The translations under genes were made by a program, and so were the position numbers. A DNA stretch of 34,836 nt from Rhodoferax sp. TH121 (GTDB taxonomy: Bacteria; Pseudomonadota; Gammaproteobacteria; Burkholderiales; Burkholderiaceae_C), in contig NZ_NOXW01000011.1 of NCBI RefSeq assembly GCF_002251855.1, forward strand, positions 1 to 34,836, in the 5' to 3' direction. Below are positions 9,042 to 17,326 of this stretch, piece after piece. Within the stretch, counting starts at the first letter, position 1; each line of letters opens with the position of its first letter. The notes beneath the pieces are model-generated. The model did no database searches. It was not told where the DNA came from and saw only the letters and a program-made list of their open reading frames with translations.

Positions 9042-9311
9042 TCAAACCACAGACGCAGGGATAGCCTCGATCATCCGTCGGATGTACTCAACCAACATGG
9101 TCAACATCCAGGGGCCTGCAATGGCAAACACGGCAATCACTGCCACCAGCTTTGGAACGAAAGCCAAAGTCGCCTCATGAATCTGAGTCACAGCTTGAAA
9201 TAGGCTGACCAACAAGCCCACCAATAATGCAGCCCCCAATACGGGCGATGACACCATCAGCAGCATCAACAATGCCTCTTGCCCCATCGTCAGAACAGTT
9301 TGTGCATTCAT
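9042..9311 (-). CDS. fliQ: FliQ, flagellar type III export gate protein
   Basis: FliQ is an 89-residue export gate subunit with two transmembrane helices. The sequence contains the conserved SLFQAVTQIHEATLAFVPK segment between the helices and GPWMLTMLVEYIRRM at the end of helix 2. AAGG lies 5 nt before the ATG at 9311. It sits 8 bp after fliP and 6 bp before fliR, the standard fliPQR order. Confidence 0.97.
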   Translation of the reverse strand: MNAQTVLTMGQEALLMLLMVSSPVLGAALLVGLLVSLFQAVTQIHEATLAFVPKLVAVIAVFAIAGPWMLTMLVEYIRRMIEAIPASVV

Positions 9312-9319
9312 ATTAACCT

Positions 9320-10081
9320 TCAGGTAACAAAGCTGGCAGCCAAGGAGCCAACCAAGAGATTCCAGCCGTCTGCCAACACAAACAACATAAGCTTGAACGG
9401 CAATGCCACCAGCACCGGTGACAACATCATCATTCCCAATGACATCAGCACGCTTGCAACCACAATGTCAATCACGAGGAAGGGAATAAAAATCATGAAC
9501 CCAATTTGAAACGCCGACTTCAACTCACTGATCACAAAGGCGGGGACCAACACCCGCATGGGCGCAGTGTCCGCCTTCACGCTAGGATCGAGTTTTGCCA
9601 ACTTGGCAAACAATGAAAAATCCGATTGGCGTGTTTGTTTGACCATGAAGTCCCGCAAGGGCAGTTCGGCCTTCGCGACTGCTTGCTCAAAGGATAGGAC
9701 ACTTCGGCTGTAGGGCTCATAGGCATCCGCGTACATACGATCGAAGGTGGGCCCCATCACGAACAAAGTGAGAAACAAAGAGAGCCCAATGATGACTTGA
9801 TTCGGCGGGGACGATTGGGTACCCAAGGCTTGCCGCAACAAGGACAGCACAATCACAATCCGCGTGAAACTAGTCATCATCAACAACACCGCAGGGATGA
9901 ACGACAGCGCAGTAAAGAAGAGCAGCGTCTGAATCGGAACTGAAAAATTCATGCCTCCACTTCCAGTGCCAACCAGCAAGGGAAGCTGGCCAGGCGCCTG
10001 AGCCAAGGAGCCTGTGGAGACAAGCAGACACAGCCCCCCCAGCGCAAAATGAATCCAATTACTGAAGCGTCCCAAGCGCAT
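9320..10081 (-). CDS. fliP: FliP, flagellar type III export gate protein
   Basis: FliP forms the export gate pore with FliQ and FliR. The protein is 253 residues from the ATG at 10081; the frame extends to a TTG at 10093, which is less likely. It begins with a hydrophobic signal-like segment ending near SLAQA, as usual for FliP, whose signal peptide is cleaved. The family core follows: TLLFFTALSFIPAVLLMMTSFTRIVIVLSLLRQALG, the SPPNQVIIGLSLFLT segment, and a C-terminal GMMMLSPVLVALPFKLMLFVL region. It lies 28 bp after fliO. Confidence 0.97.
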   Translation of the reverse strand: MRLGRFSNWIHFALGGLCLLVSTGSLAQAPGQLPLLVGTGSGGMNFSVPIQTLLFFTALSFIPAVLLMMTSFTRIVIVLSLLRQALGTQSSPPNQVIIGLSLFLTLFVMGPTFDRMYADAYEPYSRSVLSFEQAVAKAELPLRDFMVKQTRQSDFSLFAKLAKLDPSVKADTAPMRVLVPAFVISELKSAFQIGFMIFIPFLVIDIVVASVLMSLGMMMLSPVLVALPFKLMLFVLADGWNLLVGSLAASFVT

Positions 10082-10109
10082 CGTCTCTTTCAATTTTTAG
10101 GCCCAAGGT

Positions 10110-10421
10110 TCATGCGCGGGGATGTTGCAGCGCCGGACTTACTCCGTCGGGGGGCAGATTGCCACCTACAGAGGTAGTGTGCAAAAGCGCAATCGACTGT
10201 GCACTCACACCCAATGTCAGCCAGACTCTCGCGCTGTCTGGCCCCACTTCAACGGTAACCACTCTTTGATGTGGGCCCACTGCTACAGCCGAAATAAAGC
10301 GGCTTTGCCCACCAGTCTCAATAGCCCCAGACACCATACGCCCACGCAGCCACCGCAAGAACCACGGCAGAGCTGCCAAAGCTGCCAAAAAAAAACCCAC
10401 CAAAAGCAGTTGTTGCGTCAT
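10110..10421 (-). CDS. fliO: FliO, flagellar biosynthesis assembly protein
   Basis: FliO is a small membrane protein that helps assemble the FliP ring. The 103-residue protein has one N-terminal transmembrane helix (about residues 4-24, LLLVGFFLAALAALPWFL), then a short cytoplasmic beta-rich domain with the usual FliO stretch ISAVAVGPHQRVVTVEVG and LTLGVSAQSIALLH. FliO is poorly conserved, but position between fliN and fliP plus the topology make the call firm. The start is 11 bp after the fliN stop. Confidence 0.9.
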   Translation of the reverse strand: MTQQLLLVGFFLAALAALPWFLRWLRGRMVSGAIETGGQSRFISAVAVGPHQRVVTVEVGPDSARVWLTLGVSAQSIALLHTTSVGGNLPPDGVSPALQHPRA

Positions 10422-10432
10422 ATCAACCCAGA

Positions 10433-10864
10433 CTAATTCTTGCTCACACGCCGCAACCGTTCGGAGGGGGTGACGACATCCGTGAGCCGAATGCCGAACT
10501 TGTCGTTGACCACAACCACCTCACCCTGAGCAATCAGGTACCCATTCACTAAAACATCCATGGGTTCGCCTGCCAGTGCATCCAACTCCACCACAGACCC
10601 TTGGCCTAGTTGCAGGATATGCTTGATAGGCACCTTGGTACGGCCAAGCTCCACTGAAAGCTGCACCGGGATGTCCAACACCATATTGATGTCGTTGGCA
10701 TGCCCATCGCCCCCCCCAGAGTTAAAAGGTTTGGGCGACTCACCAGACAAAGGGCCGCCCGGCTCGGGGCCGGATTCCGTAGCCTTTTGCTCCAGCAACG
10801 CTTCGGCCCAGTCTGCCATGCCATCGTCAGCAGGCACTTCATCAGGTTTTTCTTCAGATGCCAT
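10433..10864 (-). CDS. fliN: FliN, flagellar motor switch protein
   Basis: FliN forms the lower C-ring of the flagellar switch and helps bind CheY-P and export cargo. From the ATG at 10864 it is 143 residues: an acidic, variable N-terminal half and a C-terminal SpoA domain (DIPVQLSVELGRTKVPIKHILQLGQGSVVELD, then GYLIAQGEVVVVNDKFGIRL). GGGAG with a 6-nt spacer supports this start over the GTG at 10897. The start overlaps the end of fliM by 11 nt. Confidence 0.96.
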   Translation of the reverse strand: MASEEKPDEVPADDGMADWAEALLEQKATESGPEPGGPLSGESPKPFNSGGGDGHANDINMVLDIPVQLSVELGRTKVPIKHILQLGQGSVVELDALAGEPMDVLVNGYLIAQGEVVVVNDKFGIRLTDVVTPSERLRRVSKN

Positions 10865-11858
10865 TTCGTTCTCCCAACCAGTTTTGGTCGTTGCCACGCA
10901 ACGCCTTCTCTACGCGAATGGCGTACTTTGAGTTGTGAGTACCATACTGGCACTCAAAAATGGGAACACCGTCCACCGTCGCTTGTATGCGCGGCTCACG
11001 GTTCAGTTCAATAAAGTCCCCTTTTTTCATGGCAAGCAATTGCTCTACCGTCGCATCTGCACGGGCCAACTCGGCCACTAGCGTGACCTCTGCAGCTTGA
11101 ATTTCGCGCGTAAGCACATTCACCCAGCGGCGATCCACCTCAATGGAGTCGCCTTGCGTAGACGAGTACAACACGTCCCGGATCGGCTCCAGCGTTGAGT
11201 ATGGAAAACTGAAATGAATTGCGCCGGTGATATCACCGATTTCAAGCTGAAAAGACGTCGAAATCACAATTTCACTGGGCGTTGCGATATTGGCAAACTG
11301 CGGCTGCATCTCGCTGCGTTGGTAGTCCAACTCCAGCGGGTAAATACCCTTCCACGCCTTTTTGTACTCTGTCGTTATCACCTCCACCAAGCGATTGATG
11401 ACGCGCTGCTCCGTCGCGGAGAAATCACGCCCTTCAATCCGGGTTTGGAACTTGCCGATTCCACCGTACAAAGTGTCGATAACGCCAAAGACGAGCGCAG
11501 GCTCACAAACGATCAGTCCACTGCCCCGAAGCGGTCGGATGGCAACGATATTGAAGTTGGTCGGCACCGCCAACTCACGCAGAAAGGCGCTATAGCGCTG
11601 AACAGCCACAGGACCAACTGAAATTTCAGGACTGCGGCGAATGAAATTGAACAGGCCTACGCGAAGATTCCGCGCGAAACGCTCATTGACAATTTCCATC
11701 GTGGGCATGCGCCCACGGACGATTCTTTCCTGGCTGGAAATATTATAGGCACGCACCTCCCCGTGCTCTGCTGCCTCCTCGACCGTCTTCTGGCTCTCGC
11801 CAGTAACACCTTCCAGGAGCGCATCCACTTCCTCTTGGGAAAGAAACGACTCACTCAT
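10854..11858 (-). CDS. fliM: FliM, flagellar motor switch protein
   Basis: FliM is the C-ring protein that receives CheY-P and changes motor direction. The 334-residue protein starts with the CheY-binding peptide LSQEEVDALLEG. The middle domain follows (FARNLRVGLFNFIRRSPEI to the ISTSFQLEIGDITGAIHFSFPYSTLEPIR region), and then a C-terminal SpoA domain (AELARADATVEQLLAMKKGDFIEL). AGGG lies about 7 nt before the ATG. It is 19 bp after fliL and overlaps fliN. Confidence 0.97.
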   Translation of the reverse strand: MSESFLSQEEVDALLEGVTGESQKTVEEAAEHGEVRAYNISSQERIVRGRMPTMEIVNERFARNLRVGLFNFIRRSPEISVGPVAVQRYSAFLRELAVPTNFNIVAIRPLRGSGLIVCEPALVFGVIDTLYGGIGKFQTRIEGRDFSATEQRVINRLVEVITTEYKKAWKGIYPLELDYQRSEMQPQFANIATPSEIVISTSFQLEIGDITGAIHFSFPYSTLEPIRDVLYSSTQGDSIEVDRRWVNVLTREIQAAEVTLVAELARADATVEQLLAMKKGDFIELNREPRIQATVDGVPIFECQYGTHNSKYAIRVEKALRGNDQNWLGERNGI

Positions 11859-11877
11859 AGTTCAGCCCTGTCAGTCC

Positions 11878-12453
11878 TTATTGCACAATAAAACTGGAAA
11901 AAAGCACACCCACCACGGGGTACTGAACCGGTGCGGCTTTCTTTTTCTTCTTCTTGGAAGACGCGACCTCCTCTTCGTGCTCGTCCTCGCCACCACCAAA
12001 AGGGATGGAAGCCTCACGCAGAATATCAGCGGCTAGTTTTTCCTTCCCTTCGGCCTTGAGCAGCTCCTCCGCCGTACGCTGGGAAATCAACATCAAAATG
12101 CCACTCCGGATGGTTGGCAGGTACGCCTTGACCGAATCAGACGATTTGGCATCCAAAACCTCAAGAGTGATACCAATCTGTGCCACGCGCTCACCACCAG
12201 GGTCGGCAAGATTCACCACCATCGCATCCAGCGGCAAGTACGCCGGCGGAGCCTTCGGATCCACATGGGCGACAGCTTTTGCAGGTGGAGCCTCCTCACC
12301 TTCCTCAGAGGCTGCGCGCTGCTTGCTGATGACAAAGAAGGCTGCAGCACCGCCCACTACAAGCACCAACACAGCCGCCACGATGATGATCAGCATCTTT
12401 TTGCTCTTGGCAGGCGCTTTGGCGCCATCTGCGACATCGGGTTTTGCTGACAC
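11878..12453 (-). CDS. fliL: FliL, flagellar basal body-associated protein
   Basis: FliL is a single-pass inner membrane protein near the stators. The 191-residue protein has a short cytoplasmic N-terminus, a transmembrane helix (about 20-42, MLIIIVAAVLVLVVGGAAAFFVI) and a periplasmic FliL domain (YLPLDAMVVNLADPGGERVAQIGITLEV). A Lys-rich patch (about 168-174) lies close to the C-terminus. The start codon is GTG with AAGGA 7 nt upstream. It is the first gene after the gap downstream of fliK, so it probably begins a transcription unit fliLMNOPQR. Confidence 0.93.
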   Translation of the reverse strand: MSAKPDVADGAKAPAKSKKMLIIIVAAVLVLVVGGAAAFFVISKQRAASEEGEEAPPAKAVAHVDPKAPPAYLPLDAMVVNLADPGGERVAQIGITLEVLDAKSSDSVKAYLPTIRSGILMLISQRTAEELLKAEGKEKLAADILREASIPFGGGEDEHEEEVASSKKKKKKAAPVQYPVVGVLFSSFIVQ

Positions 12454-12485
12454 GGTTGAATCCTTATATGAAAGACGGTACTCGG

Positions 12486-12514
12486 ATTATTGATGGAGTC
12501 ACACACCATCTAAA
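12486..12514 (-). promoter_or_regulatory. Candidate sigma-70 promoter for fliLMNOPQR
   Basis: In the 116-bp gap between fliK and fliL, the minus strand reads TTTAGA (12514-12509), a 17-bp spacer, then AATAAT (12491-12486). This is 4/6 and 5/6 to the sigma-70 consensus with ideal spacing. It would start transcription near 12479 and leave a leader of roughly 25 nt before the fliL GTG. It is a pattern match only, and the AT-rich spacing could be chance. Confidence 0.35.
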
Positions 12515-12569
12515 CACCAATAAGGTGGGATATTCAGTCACCTCCGCCATTATTGACACAAACCTTGCC

Positions 12570-13703
12570 CTACACGAAGAGATCCAGTGCGCGCCCCTGC
12601 GGAATCTTGGGCCGGACCGGACTGTCCGCAAGCGAATCCACCGGGACGGTAACGCTAGCTTGCCGCCCCTCTTGGCGTGACCGCCCGCCCTGCCCAGAGG
12701 CATCCCCGCTATGCGAAGTCCCCACAGACATGCCAGTCAACAACACACCCTGACGCTGCAGCGAGTCTTTCAACTGCTCGGCAGCCCTTTCGATAGCGTC
12801 CCTTGCATGCAACTCATCCGTCCTGAACGCCACTTGCGCTTCATTACCTTGCATGCTGATGCTCACTTCAACGGGGCTCGCCCCCATGCCATCCAACGTG
12901 AGCTCCGCGCTCTGCACATCTTGCGCAATCCAATAGGTCACCTGCTCAGCCACATACGATTCCGCTGCCCCGCTGGCCTGGGAAGCCACCACCCCATCCA
13001 TCCCCATGGGCGCAGACACAGACTGAGGCTGAAAGTAGACCCCATCAGCAGGCGCAGGCTTCATGGCCAAGGGTTCCCACAGACGCCGCTCCGCCACGGG
13101 CAACTGGCCAGAGGCAGGTGCAACCAAGTTCCGACCCTCCATACCTACAGTGGACGTCTGCTCTTGCGACATCAACAATTCCGTATCTACCTTGGTGTTT
13201 GGCACCGCCTCACTAACGGGCTGTGAACCAGGAAGAGGCACCGCCTGTGCTTTTTGCAGATCGGTAGTACTGACCGGCTTAGCACCCTTATGCATCGCAA
13301 GAAGCCCGATAGTTTGCGTGCCCTCTGCCCCTTGCCCAGACCAAGACGAGCGTTTCATTGTGAAGAAGGCATTGCCTTTCTGGGATGGAGAGCCCTCCTC
13401 TGAAACTGGTGCGCCCTGCGCTGCAGTCACGGGCATACCCAGAACCCAGCCAGCCAGGGTCGCAGCATCCGCCGCACACGCTAACTCTTTCTCATCCTGG
13501 GCCCCGGGCCCGTGCGACATGCCGCTGCCGTCGTCCAACAAGCCAGAGGCATCAGCTGACACCGCGAGCGCTTCGTCTGCAGCCGACAGCATGGCAAAAA
13601 AGCCCAGCGCATCACCCGCCATGCCCGGTGTACCTTTTCCTCCTGCAGCGGATTGGGCCGTTTTGGCTATGCCGTGACCGGCAGAAGTCGTTTCGATCGT
13701 CAT
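12570..13703 (-). CDS. fliK: FliK, flagellar hook-length control protein
   Basis: FliK measures hook length and switches export specificity. The 377-residue protein has a long low-complexity N-terminal part rich in Ala, Gly, Ser and Gln. The conserved C-terminal hook-length domain lies at about 265-335 (AELTLDGMGASPVEVSISMQGNEAQVAF, then AAEQLKDSLQRQGVLLTGMSV). GGAGG is 8 nt before the ATG at 13703. The start overlaps the fliJ stop by 4 nt. FliK diverges strongly between species, so identification relies on the C-terminal domain and position. Confidence 0.92.
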   Translation of the reverse strand: MTIETTSAGHGIAKTAQSAAGGKGTPGMAGDALGFFAMLSAADEALAVSADASGLLDDGSGMSHGPGAQDEKELACAADAATLAGWVLGMPVTAAQGAPVSEEGSPSQKGNAFFTMKRSSWSGQGAEGTQTIGLLAMHKGAKPVSTTDLQKAQAVPLPGSQPVSEAVPNTKVDTELLMSQEQTSTVGMEGRNLVAPASGQLPVAERRLWEPLAMKPAPADGVYFQPQSVSAPMGMDGVVASQASGAAESYVAEQVTYWIAQDVQSAELTLDGMGASPVEVSISMQGNEAQVAFRTDELHARDAIERAAEQLKDSLQRQGVLLTGMSVGTSHSGDASGQGGRSRQEGRQASVTVPVDSLADSPVRPKIPQGRALDLFV

Positions 13704-14170
13704 CGTGTTTCCTCCAAATGGGTCGCAGCCCTCCTCCGGGCGTGCACCATGGCAGCCATTTCGTCCATCTGCCCCTGCTCGCGACGCTGCTCAGCAGCCG
13801 CCAGCGACAGTTGACGCTTTTCCAGTACCTGTTTTAAGCCCGACAGGCGCATCTCTGCCTGCATCAATGCAGCACGGCACTGGCTCTCCTGCCGCGCCAG
13901 ATTTGCGATCACACCATCCTGCATGCCCATGGCGTGCTGCAACCGGTCCACAAATTGGTAATGATGCCGAAGCAGCTCTGGCGACAGCGCGGTATGTTGA
14001 CTTTGGACCCACCGCGCATCGGTGTCCTTGGCATAACTCTGCAATTGCTCCAGCTGCTGATATCCCATTTGGACCTGCCGCTGCGCCCGCGCCAGCACCT
14101 GTGCACGCTCATCACGCTGGCGCTCCGCTAGGTCAATCGCGAGTTGCAATCCATGAAAGGTGTTGTTCAT
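13700..14170 (-). CDS. fliJ: FliJ, flagellar export chaperone/ATPase stalk protein
   Basis: FliJ is a soluble coiled-coil protein inserted in the FliI hexamer, linking it to FlhA. The 156-residue sequence is almost wholly charged helix with long Gln/Arg/Glu-rich coiled-coil stretches (for example LAERQRDERAQVLARAQRQ, then QCRAALMQAEMRLSGLKQVLEKRQ). This matches family length and composition. It lies 21 bp after fliI and overlaps fliK by 4 nt. Confidence 0.93.
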   Translation of the reverse strand: MNNTFHGLQLAIDLAERQRDERAQVLARAQRQVQMGYQQLEQLQSYAKDTDARWVQSQHTALSPELLRHHYQFVDRLQHAMGMQDGVIANLARQESQCRAALMQAEMRLSGLKQVLEKRQLSLAAAEQRREQGQMDEMAAMVHARRRAATHLEETR

Positions 14171-14191
14171 GTTGGCTTTCGGGCATGTGCC

Positions 14192-15619
14192 TTAAGGTCC
14201 AGGCCGCGACACAGAAGTACACACCTCCATCCCCAGCAGAGCCTCCTCCATGCCAGCGGCCTCGAACATGTCCTGCTGCAGGAATTGGTGCATGGGCGGA
14301 TGCAAGGCAATAGCTTCATCCAGCAATGGATCCGAGCCCTGCGCATACGCACCAATCTGCACCAGGTCACGGCCTTTTTCGTACTTCGAATACAGGCTGC
14401 GGAAGCGCCGAGCCAATTCGAAATGCGCACGCGGCACGACGTTGTGCATCACCCGGGAGGCAGACTGCTCGACATCAATGGCCGGGTAATGCCCCGCCTC
14501 CGCCAAGCGCCGGGACAGCACAATGTGCCCATCCAGAATCGCACGCGCAGCATCGGCAATCGGATCCTGCTGGTCGTCTCCTTCGGAGAGCACGGTATAG
14601 AAAGCTGTGATCGAGCCCACACCATGCAAGCCATTGCCACTGCGCTCGACCAGTTGCGGCAACTTGGCAAAGCAGGACGGAGGGTAGCCCTTGGTCGCAG
14701 GCGGCTCACCAATGGCCAGCGCAATTTCCCGTTGCGCCATGGCATAGCGAGTCAGAGAGTCCATGAGTAGCAATACATGCCGCCCTTGGTCCCGAAAGTG
14801 CTCGGCGATCGCGGTTGCGTAGGACGCTCCCTGCATACGCAACAAGGGCGGAGCATCCGCAGGTGCAGCAACTACCACCGAACGGGCCCGGCCCTCCACC
14901 CCGAGAATATCCTCAATGAATTCCTTGACTTCACGGCCCCGCTCCCCAATCAGGCCCACCACAATCACGTCCGCCTGGGTGTAGCGCGCCATCATGCCCA
15001 ACAGGACACTCTTGCCCACGCCCGAGCCGGCGAAGAGCCCCAACCTTTGGCCGCGTCCAACGGTGAGCAACGCGTTGATGGAACGAACACCGGTATCCAG
15101 CGGCTCCCGCACGGGGGCCCGGTCCATGGCATTGATGGGTTTGCGGTCCATAGGCCGTGACACCACGTCGTGTAGAGGCCCCATGCGGTCCATGGGCATA
15201 CCCTGGGAGTCCACGACCCGTCCCAACAAGCCATCGCCCAAAGGCAGGCGCAACAAACCTGCAGCACTAAGGTCACGGGCTGACGGGGCTTCGCCAAGAC
15301 GGGGAACAGGCACATAAGCAGGTGCTACCGCCACCCCTGCACCACTGGAAAGACCATGCACATCTCCAGCGGGCATCAAATACGCGCGATCCCCTGAAAA
15401 TCCGACCACTTCGGCGAGCACGGGCTCCCGGGCTTTCATGGTCACCACACATTGGGAACCTACCGGCATGCGAATGCCACTCGCCTCCAGCACCAAACCG
15501 GCCAGACGCGTCAGCGTGCCACGCACCTCCAACGTGGAATCCTGGGCAACCTGCTGACGGGCACTCTGCAAAAACGCCTGCCACTTGGGGGCGGAGGAGC
15601 TAGTCTCAGGCATTGTCAT
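14192..15619 (-). CDS. fliI: FliI, flagellum-specific export ATPase
   Basis: FliI is the ATPase of the flagellar type III export apparatus. From the ATG at 15619 it is 475 residues, with Walker A AGSGVGKS (about 197-204), the GERGREV segment (about 225-231) and Walker [13 protein letters not shown] (from about 282). The [19 protein letters not shown] region is typical of FliI/YscN. GGGAG 7 nt upstream decides this start; an ATG at 15613 is also possible, and the open frame to 15691 lies inside fliH. It overlaps the fliH stop by 14 nt. Confidence 0.97.
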   Translation of the reverse strand: MTMPETSSSAPKWQAFLQSARQQVAQDSTLEVRGTLTRLAGLVLEASGIRMPVGSQCVVTMKAREPVLAEVVGFSGDRAYLMPAGDVHGLSSGAGVAVAPAYVPVPRLGEAPSARDLSAAGLLRLPLGDGLLGRVVDSQGMPMDRMGPLHDVVSRPMDRKPINAMDRAPVREPLDTGVRSINALLTVGRGQRLGLFAGSGVGKSVLLGMMARYTQADVIVVGLIGERGREVKEFIEDILGVEGRARSVVVAAPADAPPLLRMQGASYATAIAEHFRDQGRHVLLLMDSLTRYAMAQREIALAIGEPPATKGYPPSCFAKLPQLVERSGNGLHGVGSITAFYTVLSEGDDQQDPIADAARAILDGHIVLSRRLAEAGHYPAIDVEQSASRVMHNVVPRAHFELARRFRSLYSKYEKGRDLVQIGAYAQGSDPLLDEAIALHPPMHQFLQQDMFEAAGMEEALLGMEVCTSVSRPGP

Positions 15620-16304
15620 CACGCGGCTCCCAAGGGCTGTCAAACCCCAAACTGGCCAGCGCACGCTGCCAACGCTTTTGGACTGTGCCATCTACCACCG
15701 TACCGGCCGACTCCACCAGGCAGCCACCGCGGGCAATAGATGTATCGGGCAACAAAGTCAGCGCCACGCTGGAGAACTCCTGCCGCAACACCTCCGCCAA
15801 GACCTCCAGATCCAGTGGATGCAAGCGCACCACAGCAGCTTTGTTATCGACGGCCAACATGCCCAATGCCTCTCGCACCACAGGCTGCAGGGCATTGGGG
15901 TTGGTGGACATTTCGTGACGCAACACCTGCCGCGCAAGTTCGCAGGCCAGCTCCAGAACACCCTGAGCCATGACCTGCTCCGACGCGGCGAGTTGGGCAT
16001 TGGCCTGCTCAAACAGGGCCGCAAAATTAGCCGTGAGGTCTTTGCCCTGGGTGGCAATGTACTCATTCATCTGGCGCTGCCCCTCCAAGGTGGCCTGGGC
16101 ATGGCCTTGGGCATACCCAGCAGCGTAGCCCTCCGCGTATCCGGCTTGGCGCGCCCCGTCTTCGCGGGCCTGCTCCTCGGCTTCCGCCTGAGCCTTCAGT
16201 TTGGCGGCAAATCGCACCGCCGATTGGTCCACCGCACCGAAATCCCATTCGGTAACGGTGGTGACATCTTCGCCAGAAATAAAGCGTGCTTGGTTGCGGG
16301 ACAT
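15606..16304 (-). CDS. fliH: FliH, flagellar export ATPase regulator
   Basis: FliH binds FliI, restrains its ATPase and docks it at the C-ring. The 232-residue protein has an N-terminal variable part, a segment with the characteristic glycine repeats ([16 protein letters not shown], spaced GxxxG-like), and a C-terminal FliH domain ([15 protein letters not shown], then [12 protein letters not shown]). The start ATG shares its A with the fliG stop (TGATG), indicating tight coupling. The stop overlaps fliI. Confidence 0.95.
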   Translation of the reverse strand: MSRNQARFISGEDVTTVTEWDFGAVDQSAVRFAAKLKAQAEAEEQAREDGARQAGYAEGYAAGYAQGHAQATLEGQRQMNEYIATQGKDLTANFAALFEQANAQLAASEQVMAQGVLELACELARQVLRHEMSTNPNALQPVVREALGMLAVDNKAAVVRLHPLDLEVLAEVLRQEFSSVALTLLPDTSIARGGCLVESAGTVVDGTVQKRWQRALASLGFDSPWEPRDDNA

Positions 16305-17305
16305 CAGACCATGGCGTCGTCGCCACCTCCACCACCAATAACAATTTGACCTTCGTCCGCCAAACGGCGCACGGTCTTGAGAATTTCTTTTTGTTGCGCC
16401 TCGACCTCGGATAGGCGCATGGGGCCACGGGACTCCAGATCTTCCTTCAGGGTGGCCGCCGCACGCGAAGACATATTGGCCAGGATTTTTTCCTTGAGTT
16501 CGGGCTGAGCCCCTTTCAGGGCCACGATAAGCACATCCGAGGACACTTCTTTGAGCACCATCTGGATGGCCTTGTCGTCCAGCTTGATCACATCGTCGAA
16601 CACGAACATCTTGTCCATGATCTTCTGTGCCAGATCCGCGTCGTGGCTGCGGATGGACTCGATCACCGTGCCCTCGATCGCCGTACCCATCAAGTTAATC
16701 ATCTCGGCCGCGGTCTTGATCCCGCCCAGAGAGGACTTGCGAATCTTGTCGCCGCCCGCGAGCACCTTGAACAGCACCTCGTTCAGGTCCTTGAGCGCGG
16801 TGGGCTGAATACCTTCCATGGTCGCCACACGCAACATGACCTCATTGCGCTGGCGCTCGGTCAAGTGTTTGAGCACGTCGGCGGCCTGGTCATAGTCCAG
16901 GTGCACCAAAATGGCTGCCACAATTTGGGGGTGCTCGTTGCGCAGCAATTCAGCCACGCTCAGAGGATCCATCCACTTCAGGCTCTCGATGCCCGATACA
17001 TCGCCGCCCTGCAGAATGCGGTCGATCAGCAGTGCAGCTTTGTCGTCGCCCAAAGCCAGCTTGAGCACTGAGCGCACGTAGTCGCCCGAGTTGGACACAA
17101 GCAGGCTCTGCGAAGCAGCCACGCCCGTGAATTTCTCCACCACCTCGTCCACCTTCTCCCGCGAGAGCTGGGTAGTCTTGGCGATGGCCTCACCTAGGCG
17201 CTGCACCTCTTTGGGTGACAGGTGTTTGAATACCTCCGATGCCTCTGCTTCACCCAGAGACATCATGAGGATTGCCGCGTCTTGGAGTCCGTCGTCGTTT
17301 GCCAT
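16304..17305 (-). CDS. fliG: FliG, flagellar motor switch protein
   Basis: FliG sits on the MS-ring and interacts with the stator to generate torque. The 333-residue protein has the N-terminal domain (AAILMMSLGEAEASEVFKHL), the middle domain with the conserved EHPQ motif (LLRNEHPQIVAAILVHLD) and the C-terminal torque domain (KMFVFDDVIKLDDKAIQMVLKEV, then ALKGA). It ends in an odd Gly5-Asp-Asp tail. No clear Shine-Dalgarno precedes the ATG, and it lies 21 bp after fliF. Confidence 0.97.
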   Translation of the reverse strand: MANDDGLQDAAILMMSLGEAEASEVFKHLSPKEVQRLGEAIAKTTQLSREKVDEVVEKFTGVAASQSLLVSNSGDYVRSVLKLALGDDKAALLIDRILQGGDVSGIESLKWMDPLSVAELLRNEHPQIVAAILVHLDYDQAADVLKHLTERQRNEVMLRVATMEGIQPTALKDLNEVLFKVLAGGDKIRKSSLGGIKTAAEMINLMGTAIEGTVIESIRSHDADLAQKIMDKMFVFDDVIKLDDKAIQMVLKEVSSDVLIVALKGAQPELKEKILANMSSRAAATLKEDLESRGPMRLSEVEAQQKEILKTVRRLADEGQIVIGGGGGDDAMV

Positions 17306-17326
17306 GGTGCTATTTTGCGCTGGCCG

